A DNA stretch of 64,000 nucleotides, from positions 374,732,114-374,796,113 of the forward strand of contig CM077676.1 in assembly GCA_039707655.1 (NCBI GenBank). Direction: 5' to 3'. The notes beneath the pieces were generated by a model that was not told where the DNA came from, ran no database searches, and worked only from the letters and a program-made list of their open reading frames with translations. This document shows, in pieces, positions 10,866 through 21,549 of the stretch (position 1 is the first letter of the stretch; each line of letters opens with the position of its first letter). Source of the stretch: Elymus sibiricus (taxonomy: Eukaryota; Streptophyta; Magnoliopsida; Poales; Poaceae). The position numbers were made by a program, and so were the translations under genes.

Positions 10866-12060
10866 CATAGGCACAGTTTTATTTACAGAATATAATACAT
10901 GTTTTTATACTTGTGTCAGGGAAAACGGTTAACTTATTTATGTCGCTATATAGTTTTTCTTAGTTGGACAGTGGAGTGGACACTTTTCTTAAACCTTTGA
11001 CAGGACCTTTCTGCATGGCAGGCTCTTCCTCAGGCTTCCTGTTTTCCTTTACACCGGTCATTGCTGCATGAAAATGGCCAGGTGTTAGAAGAAGAGTTTA
11101 ATATCACAGCAAAAGATGACATGCATCGCGTGGAAAAAATAAATGGTATGGTTGAAGAGGCACAGGTTGTTTCACCGTAGAAGCACAGGTTCACATATTC
11201 CTGTAGCACGGTTTTTGAAACCAGAGGCACGTAATTTTAAACAGATATAATCAATGTGTGTAGAAAATGACGTGTAATTATCAAGTTTGGTCTGTCAGGA
11301 TGCTCGCAGAGTTTAAATCTACAGTGGGGTCATTCTTACTGAAGTCAGGTACGTGTTAAGCAATATCCACCGTCCAAAAATCTGTAATGCGGAGGAGTAG
11401 CAATTCAATTGCAGTCTTTCCTATGCTATTCCTATCTGTTAGAGAAGTTGAAACAGAGTAATTCGAAAACAGAGTTTCTGCGCCGGCTAGGGTTCCTGAC
11501 CATGAAAAGGGGAAAATCACTATGTCCGCCCTCGTGGAATGGAATGGAATGTACGAACTTTTGCCTTCATTTGTGGGTGCTGGGTTTCTCGCATCCATCA
11601 GATGATTCTGTTGTTGCTCTTTGTTGCGATCTCCGCCGTCGGTCTTCAGAGCGCAGGTTCTTGCCGTCAGTCGCCGCCGCCAGGAGGGGGGTTTGGTGGT
11701 GTCGCGGGCACCGTTTTACGGTTTGTGTATCGCAATGGAGGGCGGTTGGCGAAGTGCGGCGGTGGTTGTCCAGTGAGGCGAACTCGATTTCGTAGTTGGG
11801 CTGGTCTGCCGGTTTGGAGGAAGGGGCAGAAGGAAGGATGTTTGAGATTTTCCCTGCGAAAGGTGAAGTAGGAGACCAGCAGAGCGAGGGGAATGATCGA
11901 ACCGTCTCTAATTTTCCACCGTCCGTAAAGCGTCAAGATTCATGCAACAGTGTGTGGGCCTGTCTGCGTTAGTTTTTTGACAACCTGGGTGTTTTTTTTG
12001 TTTGCTTCCTACGTGTCAGTCGGTGGGATTCTGGCATTTTTGTATTTAAGTTCAGTGACA
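10866..12060. other. Upstream region of the Ulp1-like gene, no firm gene
   Basis: A possible minus-strand first coding segment (ATG at 11062, MTGVKENRKPEEEPAMQKG) lies here. Otherwise there are only short, uncharacteristic reading frames on both strands and a GC-rich patch at 11600-11850. I see no conserved domain or clear TATA box. This is the likely promoter/5' UTR area of the minus-strand gene. Confidence 0.35.
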
Positions 12061-14420
12061 CCACTAAAAATAAAATAAAAAAGGTAGTGGTACGTCACCC
12101 ATGTCAAGAAAAATGCAAAAACAATTGTTTGTGGGAGCACGGTCGTGCCTTTATTTTCCAAATGTCTCCAGTGACACGTTTCACCGTGTGAGGCACAGAA
12201 GGGCAACAACCGGGGGCACGGTTTCAAGAGTACAAAAGGCATGTTTGTGCCTCTGTGTTTCAAAAGTTTTCAGTAACCCGTTCACCCTGAGACACACGGC
12301 CGTGATGTGTCTACAGTTTTGTATTAAGTAGCGCCATGGTCGTGCCTCTTCGTGTTCCTGATATTTTTCAGTGCCTCGTTTACTCATTGAGGCACGAATG
12401 TGATGGCATTATAGTCACGGTCCTATGTTTTGCAGAGGCAGTGTCATGTTTCCGTTTTCACGTACATTGGGAGGGGCGATGATGTGAAGCCAAGGTAGGC
12501 ACGTTTGTAGAAGCATATGTTTTCGTTTTCAAACGAAACAGGCACGGGCGTGCCTCTCTGTGTTGAAATTGTTTTCAGTGATGCGTTCATTGAGAGAGGC
12601 TCGGCCGTGTCTATTGTGGAGGCACGAAGTTGTCTCCAGTAAAGGCATGGCGGTCCGTCTTTTTTTCCAATTGTTTTCGTGGTGTTCCGTTTTAGGAAGA
12701 GGCACGTTGATGCCTCTATATTCCAAATGTTTTTTGGCTGTCACGTGTAACTGTAGGAGCACGGATGTGAGGTCAACAGGGGCACATCTCCGTATTAAGC
12801 AGGGTCACGTTCGTGTGTGTTTGTGTTCCAAATGTTTTAGGCTGACATTCGCGGAAGTGAAGGCCACGGAGGCATGGGTCCCTAATAAGCATAGAGAAGT
12901 TCTTGTCTCTTTGTGTTCCAATGTTTCGGCTGGCAGGCACATGCGTGAAGCCCATAGAGGCACTGTTCGGTATTAAGCAGAGTCACGTTTGTGCGTCTTT
13001 GTGTTCCAAATGTTTCCGCTGATTCATTCAGTACGAGAGGCACGGATGTGAAGCCTGCATAGGCACGTTTCCCTATCACGCAGGGTAACGTTCATGCCTG
13101 TCTGTGTTCCAAATGTTTTCGGTGACACGTTTAACCGTGAGAGGCTCAGAGCTGCTGCCTCTATCACGGACGGTTCTGTGTTATGCAGAGTCACGTTCGT
13201 GCATATCTGTGTTATGCAGAGTCACGTTCGTGCGTCTCTGTGTTCCATATGTCTTCACTCAGAGACGCACGGCCATGACTTTTGTGAGAGAGGCATGGAC
13301 GTGACGCGCCATTCGTGCCTTCTCGTGTTCCAGACGTTTATAGTGGCTGTTTTAAGTGCGTGGCGTGGAGCATCTGAATGCACGATTTTAGATGGGATGG
13401 ACGTTCGTGCCTGTTTTGCAAATGTTTTTATAGTTTACTGTGAGAGGCACGAATGTGCTGACACGACAGGCATAGTCATGTATTAAACTGCGGCACGGTC
13501 GTGCCTCTGTGTTCTAAATGTATCAGCGATACGCTTCGCTGTGAGAGGCACGGCCGTGACTCCTGTGGAAGCAAGAACGTGACATGGACGTGAAGCATGG
13601 AGCTTATGCCTGTGCGATAGTCTCGTTCTGTATTAAGCAGAAAGTAAATCTCCTTGGATCTGATGGCTCGGAATAATGCCTACGAACGGTTTGTAGCGTG
13701 CCTCGGAAGAAAGCCTTGAACTGCGAGAGGCATGGAGCAGAGTCACGTTCTTGCCTCTCTGTTTTTTCGCTGACTCGTTTACTGATTGAGGCACAGACTT
13801 GACGCCACTATAGGCAAGGTCCTATGTTATGCAGGGGCAGCGTATTGACTCTGTTCACATTGCGCTGACGTCACGTTTAGTGTGAGAGGCACGTACGTGA
13901 ATCCACATGAGGCACAGTTTTAGAAGCAGGAGAGGCGCGGTCGTGCTCCTCTTTTCCTGATGTTTTCCCTGACTTTAGGAGAGGCACGACAGTGCATACA
14001 TGAGTGGCACGGTTACATGCAAAGTGGGGTCACGGTTACGTCTGAAGAAGAGTCACGGTTACAAGCGTTTTAGTCAGAGAGAAATGGCCTTGGCGTCACG
14101 ACCGAGCCACAAACATGAATTCATATCTGGCACGCTCGTGCCGCAATGTTCCAAATGTTTTCGTTGGGTTATTCTGTCATACGTTTTCTGTTAAGGAGAT
14201 GTTCACTGTTGCTTTGTGAGGGGCCCGGATGTGAAAGCACGGTTGTGCGTGTGTGTTCCAAGTGTTTTCGGTGACGACACTGTTCATTTGTTAGAGGCAC
14301 GTGCCTGAAGTTATAAGAGGCACTTCTTTCAAGCAAAAGAGGTCTTGGAGGCATGAAATTACCTCCAGCGGAGGCAGGGTTGTCCGTCTGTGTTACAATA
14401 GTTTTGCTGGTAGGCATGGG
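12060..14420. repeat. GAGGCACG repeat field 1 (about 2.4 kb)
   Basis: The stretch is made almost wholly of degenerate copies of a few modules. These are the palindrome GAGGCACGGTCGTGCCTC or half of it, TGTGTTCCAAATGTTTTC, then a tail like AGTGACACGTTCACTGTGAG, and GGCACGGACGTGAAG. Spacing is irregular (about 50-150 bp) and divergence high, so it is an old, scrambled array rather than a clean satellite. No gene was recognised; the short reading frames across it have no domain and mirror the repeats. Confidence 0.75.
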
Positions 14421-14775
14421 GTAAAATTTTGACTCAAAAATTCAGAAAAAATAAATACGCCTCCGAAGATAGCGTGATGGTTAATAATATATTGAAAATA
14501 GAAAAACAGACGATCAAAAATCCGCATTCAAAAACCCACGATCACAGACGACCCCCACTCCGAGCGGTTGCGTTGCCAAAACGACGATCACAAACGCCCT
14601 CAACCCACGATCTGTATAACCGCAACGTCGGAGAGATCGTGCAGTCATCGGTTGCCGCCATCCCACGCCTTAAATTCAGACATTCGCACAGTCTCCCTCC
14701 TCCACAAAAATTGCCATTGCGCTTCCATCCCACCGTTCCCACTCATCGTTCTCCACAGAAACCGTTCTCCCTACG

Positions 14776-15450
14776 ATGGGGTTCATGAAGGAGTTCAAGG
14801 AGGTCCAAGCCCACGGCAACACCATGTTGCATATGATCCACACCAGCAACTTGGACAAGGCGGCGACCATCGTCGAGAAGTACGAGCAGCACCTCAAGTA
14901 CCAGCGACACAAGATCGTTGGTGTAGATGTCGAGTACAGCGATGAGGATGCAGACAAGCAGAAAGCCGCCCTCGTCCAGCTCTCCGTTGGCAAGACTCAG
15001 CCGGTGCTGCTCTTCCAACTAAGCGCCGCCGATGACAAGTGCCCGGTGTTCGACAACTTTCTTCTCGACCCAAGGTACACCTTTGCTGGCTTCTCTATCG
15101 ACGGGGACATAGAGAAGCTCGAGCGCGTTGGGATGGAGATCACCAACTTTGTCGACATCCAGAAGGAATGGAGGGTGCCTGAAGCTACCAACCCGCTGTA
15201 CTCGCTTGGAGATGTCTCCGGCATCCTCATCGACGACTCCTACAACGACATGAAGAAGAAGCTTACTGACGCAGAACACAAGCGGTGGGAGTGTATGCCC
15301 CTGTCCATGAGGCACATCGAGTATGCAGCAAAGGACGCTTACGCGGCGTACGAGATATGGAGCCGGATCACCATCACCCAGGACGGGCTTCGCCGGGCAA
15401 AGGTGGAGAAGTCTAGGAAGCGCCCCAGGACCTGGGGAGACTACTACTGA
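14776..15450 (+). CDS. DEDDy 3'-5' exonuclease domain protein (WRN-exonuclease-like)
   Basis: Single-exon gene of 224 codons. Exo I is GVDVEYS with Asp51 and Glu53. Exo II lies in AGFSIDGDIEKLE with Asp111. Exo III is YAAKDAYAAYEIW with Tyr183 and Asp187, giving the DEDDy set of the DnaQ-like/RNase D-WRN exonuclease superfamily. Such proteins remove nucleotides from 3' ends of DNA or RNA using two metal ions. The protein is just the exonuclease domain with no helicase, which is usual for the expanded small plant members. A basic tail (KVEKSRKRPR) could be a nuclear localisation signal. The ATG is preceded by 5'-UTR-like C-rich sequence and no better in-frame start was found. The gene is intact, with GC-rich codon usage unlike its repeat surroundings. 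Substrate is unknown. Confidence 0.9.
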   Translation: MGFMKEFKEVQAHGNTMLHMIHTSNLDKAATIVEKYEQHLKYQRHKIVGVDVEYSDEDADKQKAALVQLSVGKTQPVLLFQLSAADDKCPVFDNFLLDPRYTFAGFSIDGDIEKLERVGMEITNFVDIQKEWRVPEATNPLYSLGDVSGILIDDSYNDMKKKLTDAEHKRWECMPLSMRHIEYAAKDAYAAYEIWSRITITQDGLRRAKVEKSRKRPRTWGDYY

Positions 15451-15695
15451 AGACGAAGATGGGGCCGCCCAAGGAAGTGTCTGTTAATGTGCTCGAGCCA
15501 TTTTAGATTTTTCATCGGATTTGCTTTCTGTGTAGTTTGTAGTTTTCTTGTGCTAAATTTAGGTTTCCTTGTTTGCTTCTTTTCTAGTTTGCTTTGTAAT
15601 CAGGCTTGAACACTATGTAGTTTTCTTATGTTATGAACAAATTTAGTTCTAGTACATTGTTGCACCTTCTTTGTTACAAATTATTGGAGTTCACT
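15451..15695 (+). other. 3' region of the exonuclease gene
   Basis: AT-rich, T-tract-rich sequence with several GTTTGCTT/TTTTCTTGTG stretches, as expected of a plant 3' UTR and polyadenylation region. It carries no other feature and gives way to the GAGGCACG repeat at about 15695. Confidence 0.4.
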
Positions 15696-16390
15696 AAAAC
15701 TTCGGTGACATGTTTACTTTGAGAGGCACGATTTTAGTATCATAGGAGGCATGTTCGTGCCTCTTTGTTCCAAATGTGTAACGTTGGATGCACGGACGTG
15801 AAGGTGTAGGTGACACGGACGTGAAGGTGTACGTGCCTCTGTGTTCCAAACCAGGCACAGGTGTGATGATTGTGGAGACACGAAATTACATCCAGGTGCG
15901 CAGAGGTTTGTTTTGTCTCGTGTAATTTTGTTGTCAGGAACTTTGTTAACAAGTGTAATTTTGTTTCCTGTATCGCGTTAATTTTCCTTGATTTTTCCCA
16001 TAATATTAATGGTATAATTGGAGGTTTATATGTCATTTTTAATCTTTTACTTTGTGAGGCACGGAAGCGAAGCATCTAGACGCACGCTTTTAAGAGCATA
16101 AGAGGCACGTTCTAACCTCTTTGTGTCCCAAAAGTTTTGACTACCATGTTTAACTGTGAGAGGCATGAAGGAGGCACGGACATGAAGCAACGGGAGGCAC
16201 GTGCGTGAAGGCGCGTGATGCACGGACGTGAAGCCGTTCAGATGTTTTCAGTGACACGTTTTCTCTACGAGACGCATGATTTTAGTAGCATGGGAGGCAC
16301 GTTCGTTCCTCTGTGCTTGAAATGTTTTCACTGACACGAGTGACTGTGAGTGGCACGGAAGTGAAGCACCATGAGGCATGGTTTTAGACC
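15695..16390. repeat. GAGGCACG repeat field 2, enclosing a relic of a coiled-coil gene 3' end
   Basis: Degenerate GAGGCACG modules occupy both ends. Between about 15900 and 16055 lies sequence matching the 3' region of the coiled-coil genes (TTTTGTCTCGTGTAATTTTG, AACTTTGTTAACAAGTGTAA, TATCGCGTTAATTTTCCTT). No coding part precedes it, so it is a leftover of a lost copy. Confidence 0.65.
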
Positions 16391-16427
16391 CACGAGAATA
16401 TGAGGCGTCTCCTCCGGACGTTGTGCG

Positions 16428-16590
16428 AACGCCGTGTGGCGCCGCTCCGGAAACCCAACGGTACGATGGGTGTCTCATCCGGTGGGGATGTGAATGCCGC
16501 ATGGCTCCGCTATGGAAGCCCAACCGTCCGACGGGCGTCTCCTCCGGTTGGGGTGTGAACGTCGCGCGACGCCGTTCCGGATCCTTGCCC
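16428..16590 (+). repeat. 65-bp minisatellite upstream of coiled-coil copy A
   Basis: About 2.5 units of a GC-rich 65-bp repeat starting GTGAACGCCGCGTGGCGCCG and ending TCCTCCGGTGGGGAT. The same array occurs upstream of copies C and D. It lies immediately 5' of the TATA box at 16608. Confidence 0.7.
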
Positions 16591-16602
16591 GAGGCCTAGG
16601 TC

Positions 16603-16640
16603 CAGCTATTTAAGCCGGACCGCGTCCCTTAGCCCTAGCC
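16603..16640 (+). promoter_or_regulatory. Core promoter of coiled-coil copy A (TATTTAA box)
   Basis: The sequence CCAGCTATTTAAGCCGGACC is a TATA-like box about 105 bp before the ATG. In copy C the same site is a perfect palindrome around ATTTA. Downstream, AGCCCTAGCCACAT is shared with copies C and D and likely marks the transcribed leader. Confidence 0.6.
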
Positions 16641-16715
16641 ACATACTCTTCCTCCCTTTGTGCGCCGCCAGCCCATCCATTTCTCTTGCTCTTCTCGCTC
16701 CTGCCCCCCTCCACC

Positions 16716-17505
16716 ATGGCCGGGAAGACGAAGACTACTCCGGAGTGCCGCTTGCAGATGCAGGAGGAGATCCTAGCTGGCGAGGGTTCCTCATCTGTAA
16801 GTTGACTCTGTTTCTACTTCTTGTGTTTTCTCTCTCTTCCTGCTAGTTGATTTAGTTGTGAATTATTGTTGTCAGGTTCCTCCTAATACCATGAGGATGT
16901 GTCTTCCTGATGCTGGATCAGAGTCAATTGGAGCTAGGCTCAGGCTTCGTCGTGAACTTGAACAGAAACCCTTTACAGTAGGATACGAGCAGCATGAGGG
17001 TGTATCTTCCAGCAGATTAGGGAGGAGTTCTGGGTCGAGAAAAAAGAAGGGGGTGGTGAGCCGGGCGGCGGCGAAAAGAGGTAAGATGTCCCGTGGCGAC
17101 GCGGAGGCCTCACGGGCTGGCAACGGCTCTTACAAGGAAATTCATCTTGGAGGCGAACAAGCTCAGAGCTCCATGTTAATTAATCTTAATAAGCTGCTCG
17201 ATCAGATCAGTGCCTCGGTTTCAAAGCTGGAGGATGACAAGTCGTACGAGCAGCTTTTGGGGGTCACCTATAGCTGGAAGAAGCTCTTCGAGGCGAGCAA
17301 TGCCGAGGTGGAGAAGATGGACGCGATCATCGAAGAACTTCTCGATGAGAAGGCAAAGCTCCTCGTCGAGCGCGACCGTCTGGTGGAGGAATCCGTGGTC
17401 GCTGTGAAGCAACGTGCGGAGGAGATGAAGGTCGTGGAGGCTATGAAGAAGGAGATTGAGGAACTCCGCGCCCAGCAATCCAACAAGAAGGTCGCTGGGA
17501 TCTAA
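16716..17505 (+). CDS. Coiled-coil protein of unrecognised family, copy A (intact)
   Basis: Two exons: 16716-16796 (27 codons, starting MAGKTKTTPE) and 16876-17505, with GTAAGT donor and TGTCAG acceptor; 236 residues. The N-terminal part (VPPNTMRMCLPDAGSESIGA) is conserved in copies C and D. A basic low-complexity middle (SRKKKGVVSRAAAKRGK) may be a nuclear signal. The C-terminal half (from about residue 115) is a heptad-rich coiled coil: WKKLFEASNAEVEKMDAIIE, then AKLLVERDRLVEES, then VEAMKKEIEELRAQQ. I recognise no known domain. The start was chosen from conservation of the first exon, its Kozak-like CCACCATGG, and the same ATG in copies B, C and D. The gene appears open and correctly spliced. 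Oligomerisation through the coiled coil is the only inference I would make about function. Confidence 0.75.
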
Positions 17506-17830
17506 GTAGACAGCAGCGACCCTGATCGTTGTCTGCGTCTGAAGTTATTAAGCAGTGGACTGGAGTTTCTTATTTTGTCTTATGTAATTTCGTTGTCAGT
17601 ATCTTTGTTAACAAATGTATTTTGGTTTCCTGTATCGCGGTAGTTTTCCTTAATTAGTCAATGTTATTAAGCAGTGGAATGAAGTTTCTCATTTTTTCTT
17701 GAGTATTTTGGTTGCGGGGAACTTTGTTAACAAATGTAATTTGATTTCCTGCGTCACGTTGATTGTCCTTAGTTTTTTTATATTTGTGGGAATTGGAGGT
17801 TTACCGGGTCAGATGTCAACTTTAACCGTC
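17506..17830 (+). other. Conserved 3' region of coiled-coil copy A
   Basis: GTAGACAGCAGCGACCCTGA, TTATTAAGCAGTGGACTGGA and AACTTTGTTAACAAATGTA recur after copies A, B, C and D. Part of it is internally duplicated (two AAGCAGTGGA...TTAACAAATG rounds) after copy A. It is probably the 3' UTR, and it is a useful tag for counting copies. Confidence 0.6.
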
Positions 17831-18600
17831 TACTTTGTGAGGCACGGAAGGGACGCATCGAGAGGCACGCTTTTAAAAGCATAAGTGCCACATTTTTAAA
17901 AGCATGAGAGGCGCGCTTTGTAAAGCACGTTCGTGAAGTCTCTACAACCACGGTTCTGTACTAATTAGCGTCACGCTTTGACATTTTCACTCAAAGAGTC
18001 ATGGACGTGACGCTACGAAAGGCACGGTCGGGTATTTCGAAGAGGCACGGTCGCGTATTTCGAAGAGGCACGGATGTGCAGCAATGGGAGGCACGGTCTA
18101 CAAATCTTCCTGTTTAGGGGCATGGGACGTAGGCAGCCGTGCTACTTTTTTCATGTACACTAAGAGGGGCCCTAGCGTGAAGTCAAGGTAGGCACGGTTG
18201 ACTGAACACTAAGAGGGACCGTGCATCTCGTGACCTCACGGCCATGGCTCTAACGGTGAACGCGGTGGAGGAAATATTTGCAGACCGTGCTTCCGATATC
18301 TGTGAAACCGTGTGTCTGTCGTGGCTTCACGTCCTTACAGGGGAAACATTTGGAAGATGGAGGGAGGGCCCTGAATCTCCTTAATGTGAAACCGTGCTTT
18401 CACAGTGAACGTGCCCGTGGAAAATTTTGCAACCGACATAGGCACGATGCATGTAGAAGCGTGCGTGCGACGTCGAACAGAATCCAGCGACGAAGGTTTG
18501 CCTGTAAACAATTAAAACACAATGGGTCACGCCCGTGCTTGGGCTGCGTGTAGAACAGTGCATCTCGTACCTTCAAGGCCGTGCTTTTATTTAATCTTGT
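17830..18600. repeat. GAGGCACG repeat field 3
   Basis: Degenerate GAGGCACG modules (AGGCACGGTCGCGTATTTCG twice around 18020-18070) run up to the promoter of F-box copy 1. The part 18240-18560 has the modules in reverse orientation (TTCACGTCC, CCGTGCTTT). No gene seen. Confidence 0.65.
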
Positions 18601-18752
18601 GCAGCCCTTGACTTGTTAATAATTAATCTGGAACCCTCCCCTTCCCCTCCCCACTTAACCTTTTTGTATCAGCGCAGTGAATGCCTAGCCTCTAACCCAT
18701 TTTTCCATATCCACCGTACGGAGCGGTGGTCGTAGGCGGCGCGACCCCAGCA

Positions 18753-20702
18753 ATGGAGATGGAGATGGAGATGGAGCCCGGTGCCCCTAGCACCAAGAGG
18801 GCGAGGCTCGCGCCACCGGCGACGCCGTCCTCTGGGGGTGTGGTGGTGGTGGAAGGGGCGACAATCGGCGACGGTGGTGCGCCCACTGGATCCGAGGAGG
18901 GCGAGGAGGAATCTCGTCCGGACCGCATTAGCAACCTGCCGGACGCCATCCTAGGTGAGATTATCTCCCGTCTCCCCACCAAGGAGGGCATCCGCACTCA
19001 AGTCCTTGCATCTCGGTGGCGCCCTCTATGGCGCACCGCTCCTCTGAATCTCGACTGCCGCGAGATCCCTGCCGCTCGTGTTTTTAACCTTCCAGAAACA
19101 GTTCAGATTGAGATAATCTGCATGGATTCCGGCGGTGAACCCCCCACCTAGGAGCTAGTCCGCGAAAGATACTTCGCAACTCGGTGCCGTGGTAAATCTG
19201 ACGCTGATGATTTCAACCTTCCGGAGGCCATCCTCCCTGGCCATGAGGGCGCAGTTCACCGCCTCTCCATCCTGGCGTGCTACCTCCAGTGCAGACCCTA
19301 TGCCGTCGACTTCTGGCTCCAATCCTCGAAACTTGACAATCTCCAGGTGCTAGAGTTCTTCTACCCAGAGGACAGACTAGCACACACATGCCCTTCATCT
19401 GCGCCCTCTGCACCAACGTCCATCTTTCGGTTTGCGTCCTCTCTCCACACCGTCACCTTTGCTCTTTGTCAAATACCAGACAATTATGTACAAATGCTTG
19501 AACTACCATTGCTCGAGAGACTTTCGCTTGTATCTGTTGATATATCAGACGTCTCGCTGCAAAGCATGATCCACTCTAGTTGCCCTGCACTCAGATGCCT
19601 GCTGCTTGTTTTGAATATGGAAAGCCATTGCATCAGAATAAACTCACCTACCCTTGTAAGCATTGGCATTCGTTGCAACGGCATTGCCGAACTCATTATA
19701 GCGGATGCCCTCTCACTTCAATGCCCGATTCACGATATCTAGACCAGGGACTTGCAGATAACTGTCATCTCTGCACCTAAACTGGAGACCTTGGGCAAAT
19801 TCCCTGATTTTTTCTCTGAATCAAAGGTCACGTATCACCCTACTGTTATCCAGGTACTCACTTTCATCTGCATTCGTTCGAGTAAACAAGTTTCATGTAA
19901 TCCAACCTTCATTCCATTTTTAATATTATTATCCATGCACCATGCAGGGTTAGCCGACAGTCAGCCTATCAACAGTGCTGCAATCTGTCAAGAGCTTGCT
20001 TATCCACATGGCTTACGAAGTGGACGCGGTCGTTTCCTTGATGCGGTGCTTTCGAAGCCTGGAAAACTTGTTTATCGAGGTGATGATTCTCACACACATT
20101 GAAAGCCCATACAATGCATAGTGTACTAATCCCTCCGTCCCAAAAATCTTTGTCTTACATTTGTTTAGATACATCTATGCACAAACATATTTTAGTGTTA
20201 GATACATCTGTATCTAGACAAAACTAAGAAAAAATTTATTGGGAGGGAGGTGATAGAATTAATCGTTCCTTTGCTCTTTCGACATATTCTCTCTTTATAG
20301 ACCTTAAGTATTTTCAATGCTCATGTTTCTCTAGGGAGGTGTCCCTTATGGAGGAACAAATAGGTGGCGTCAGAAGCACCGGGTGTTTCTCAAACATCAT
20401 GACATTCGTTTGAAGACAGTTACTCTAGAAGACTATGAACACTACCGGGTAAACATTGAGTTTGTGACATTCTTTGTTCTGAACGTAAGGGAGCTAGAGA
20501 CCATCGGGCTTAAGTTTCGCTTCCACAAAGACTTCACGGAAGAATTTTACAAACAGGAGCACAAGGTGCTTCTATGGGACAAAAAGGCTTCTAAACATGC
20601 TCGCCTTATATTATCAGCAAGCTGCCACCACGCGTGCTTGATTTGAAACACAGGCGTGTTGAATACCTAGATTTGACAGATCCATTCAGCTGTGGATGCT
20701 GA
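18753..20702 (+). pseudogene. F-box/LRR/FBD gene copy 1, inactivated (two stops and a frameshift)
   Basis: The N-terminus [19 protein letters not shown] is followed by an F-box ([20 protein letters not shown], residues about 57-98), which in this family binds Skp1 in SCF ubiquitin ligases. LRR-type segments ([30 protein letters not shown]) and a C-terminal FBD domain come next. Exons: about 18753-19850, 19948-20079 and 20335-20702. Lesions: TAG at 19149-19151 where paralogues have Glu, TAG near 19740 where copy 5 has Trp, and a 1-bp deletion near 20641 that shifts frame before the conserved end (LDLTDPFSCGC). An intron between exons 2 and 4 holds a Stowaway MITE. Pseudogene status is well supported. 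Confidence 0.85.
20127..20255. mobile_element. Stowaway-type MITE in the intron of F-box copy 1
   Basis: Starts CCCTCCGTCCCAAAAATC and ends TTTATTGGGAGGGAGG, an inverted terminal pair typical of Triticeae Stowaway (Tc1/Mariner) elements. The inner ACATTTGTTTAGATACATC / GATACATCTGTATCTAGAC halves are also inverted. F-box copies 3 and 5 carry related elements in the same intron. Confidence 0.8.
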
Positions 20703-20730
20703 AAACAGGGCTGGAGTTAGTTGTTCTTAA

Positions 20731-21226
20731 TGTCGGTGTAAAAACCGGCAGACCTCGGGGTAGGGGGTCCCGAGCTGCGGATCTCAGATCGATGGTAACA
20801 GAGACAAAGGAGACGATGTTTTACCCAGGTTCGGGCCCTCTTGATGGAGGTAAAACCCTACATCCTGCTCTTGTTTATATTAATGGAGATGTATCGAGTA
20901 CAGAGTTGATCTACCTCGAGATCGTAATATGTGTCTAACTTCTAAGGCTAGGTGTTTGATATTGCGTATATGTCTCTATTACGGGCTAAACCCTATGGCT
21001 TATATACACGCCAGGGAGGGTATCTAGGGTTACAAAGTCGGTATGCTAGGAGAGAGGCGGCAAGAAAGATCTTGGAGTATACGTCAAGCCTTCGGTAGAA
21101 ACATCCTTGATCACGCCTCCCACGTACAGTCTCCGGAGTCCATCTTGGTTACGTGCGGGGGTATATCAGCCCAACCGAGGAGACAGGTCGGCCCGGTTAG
21201 TACCCCCTCATTCTAGGACACCGTCA
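20731..21226 (-). repeat. 3' LTR of the gypsy element
   Basis: 496 bp, in element orientation starting TGACGGTGTCCTAGAATG and ending ACACCGACA. The polypurine-like CAGGGGCTAG lies directly before it on the minus strand (21227-21236), marking this as the 3' LTR. It carries the GTTACAAAG... and TATATACACGCC segments shared with the right copy. Confidence 0.9.
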
Positions 21227-21549
21227 CTAGCCCCTGAACTGGTCTTCGATGCCGAAGTCGTCGTCCTTCACAATCCGGAGTCTTGGCTCGACAGACAAGT
21301 TCCCGTGCTTTTATTTTCCGAACAGAGTTAAAGACCTCGGCCGACCTTTAGAATTCGCCGAGAGCTCAACATCAGATGTTGAAACTCGTGCCACGTAGGG
21401 AATTGGGCCCCTTTATGGGAAAAACGTCGAAGCGTCAGCCCTCTCTACCCTTACTTAATAGATGCTCGACCCTTGCTTGTGGCTGCGTGCCCTTGCAACC
21501 GCGGCGAGAAATTCCCCCTCCCTCGAGCCCCAGCTTAGGAGCTCAAAAA

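Larger units (their letters stand above)
1..11062 (-). pseudogene. Large multi-exon gene with three Ulp1-like (C48 protease) units, probably TE-derived and broken
   Basis: Minus-strand exons read 5'->3' from about 11 kb to the window edge, where an exon ends in a GTAAGT donor, so the gene continues outside. Order: possible first exon near 10960-11062, basic KRKD/KRRK-rich exons (10270-10790), N-terminal domain (9215-10178), charged linker (8104-9129), Gln-rich linker exons (5384-6158), Ulp1 units 1, 2 and 3. The Ulp1 family cleaves SUMO-type modifiers using His, Asp, Gln and Cys; such domains are also frequent in plant Mutator- and CACTA-related elements. Lesions: a T9 run near 9430 changes frame, a TAG at 8725-8727 is in frame, and a solo LTR splits an exon at 6298. 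Splice sites are mostly consensus, so it was once a spliced gene. I cannot say whether it was a host gene or a transposon-carried one; no transposase was seen. Confidence 0.65.

Noticed and set aside
11409..11871. A plus-strand secreted protein gene (hydrophobic start, Gly/Arg-rich)
   Set aside because: Overlapping frames on both strands, no domain, no clear promoter, and the region is the likely upstream area of the minus-strand gene.
12560..12976. Short plus-strand gene within repeat field 1
   Set aside because: The translation mirrors repeated GAGGCACG modules (repeated LCVSKVF/LCSKCF-like words) and has no other support.
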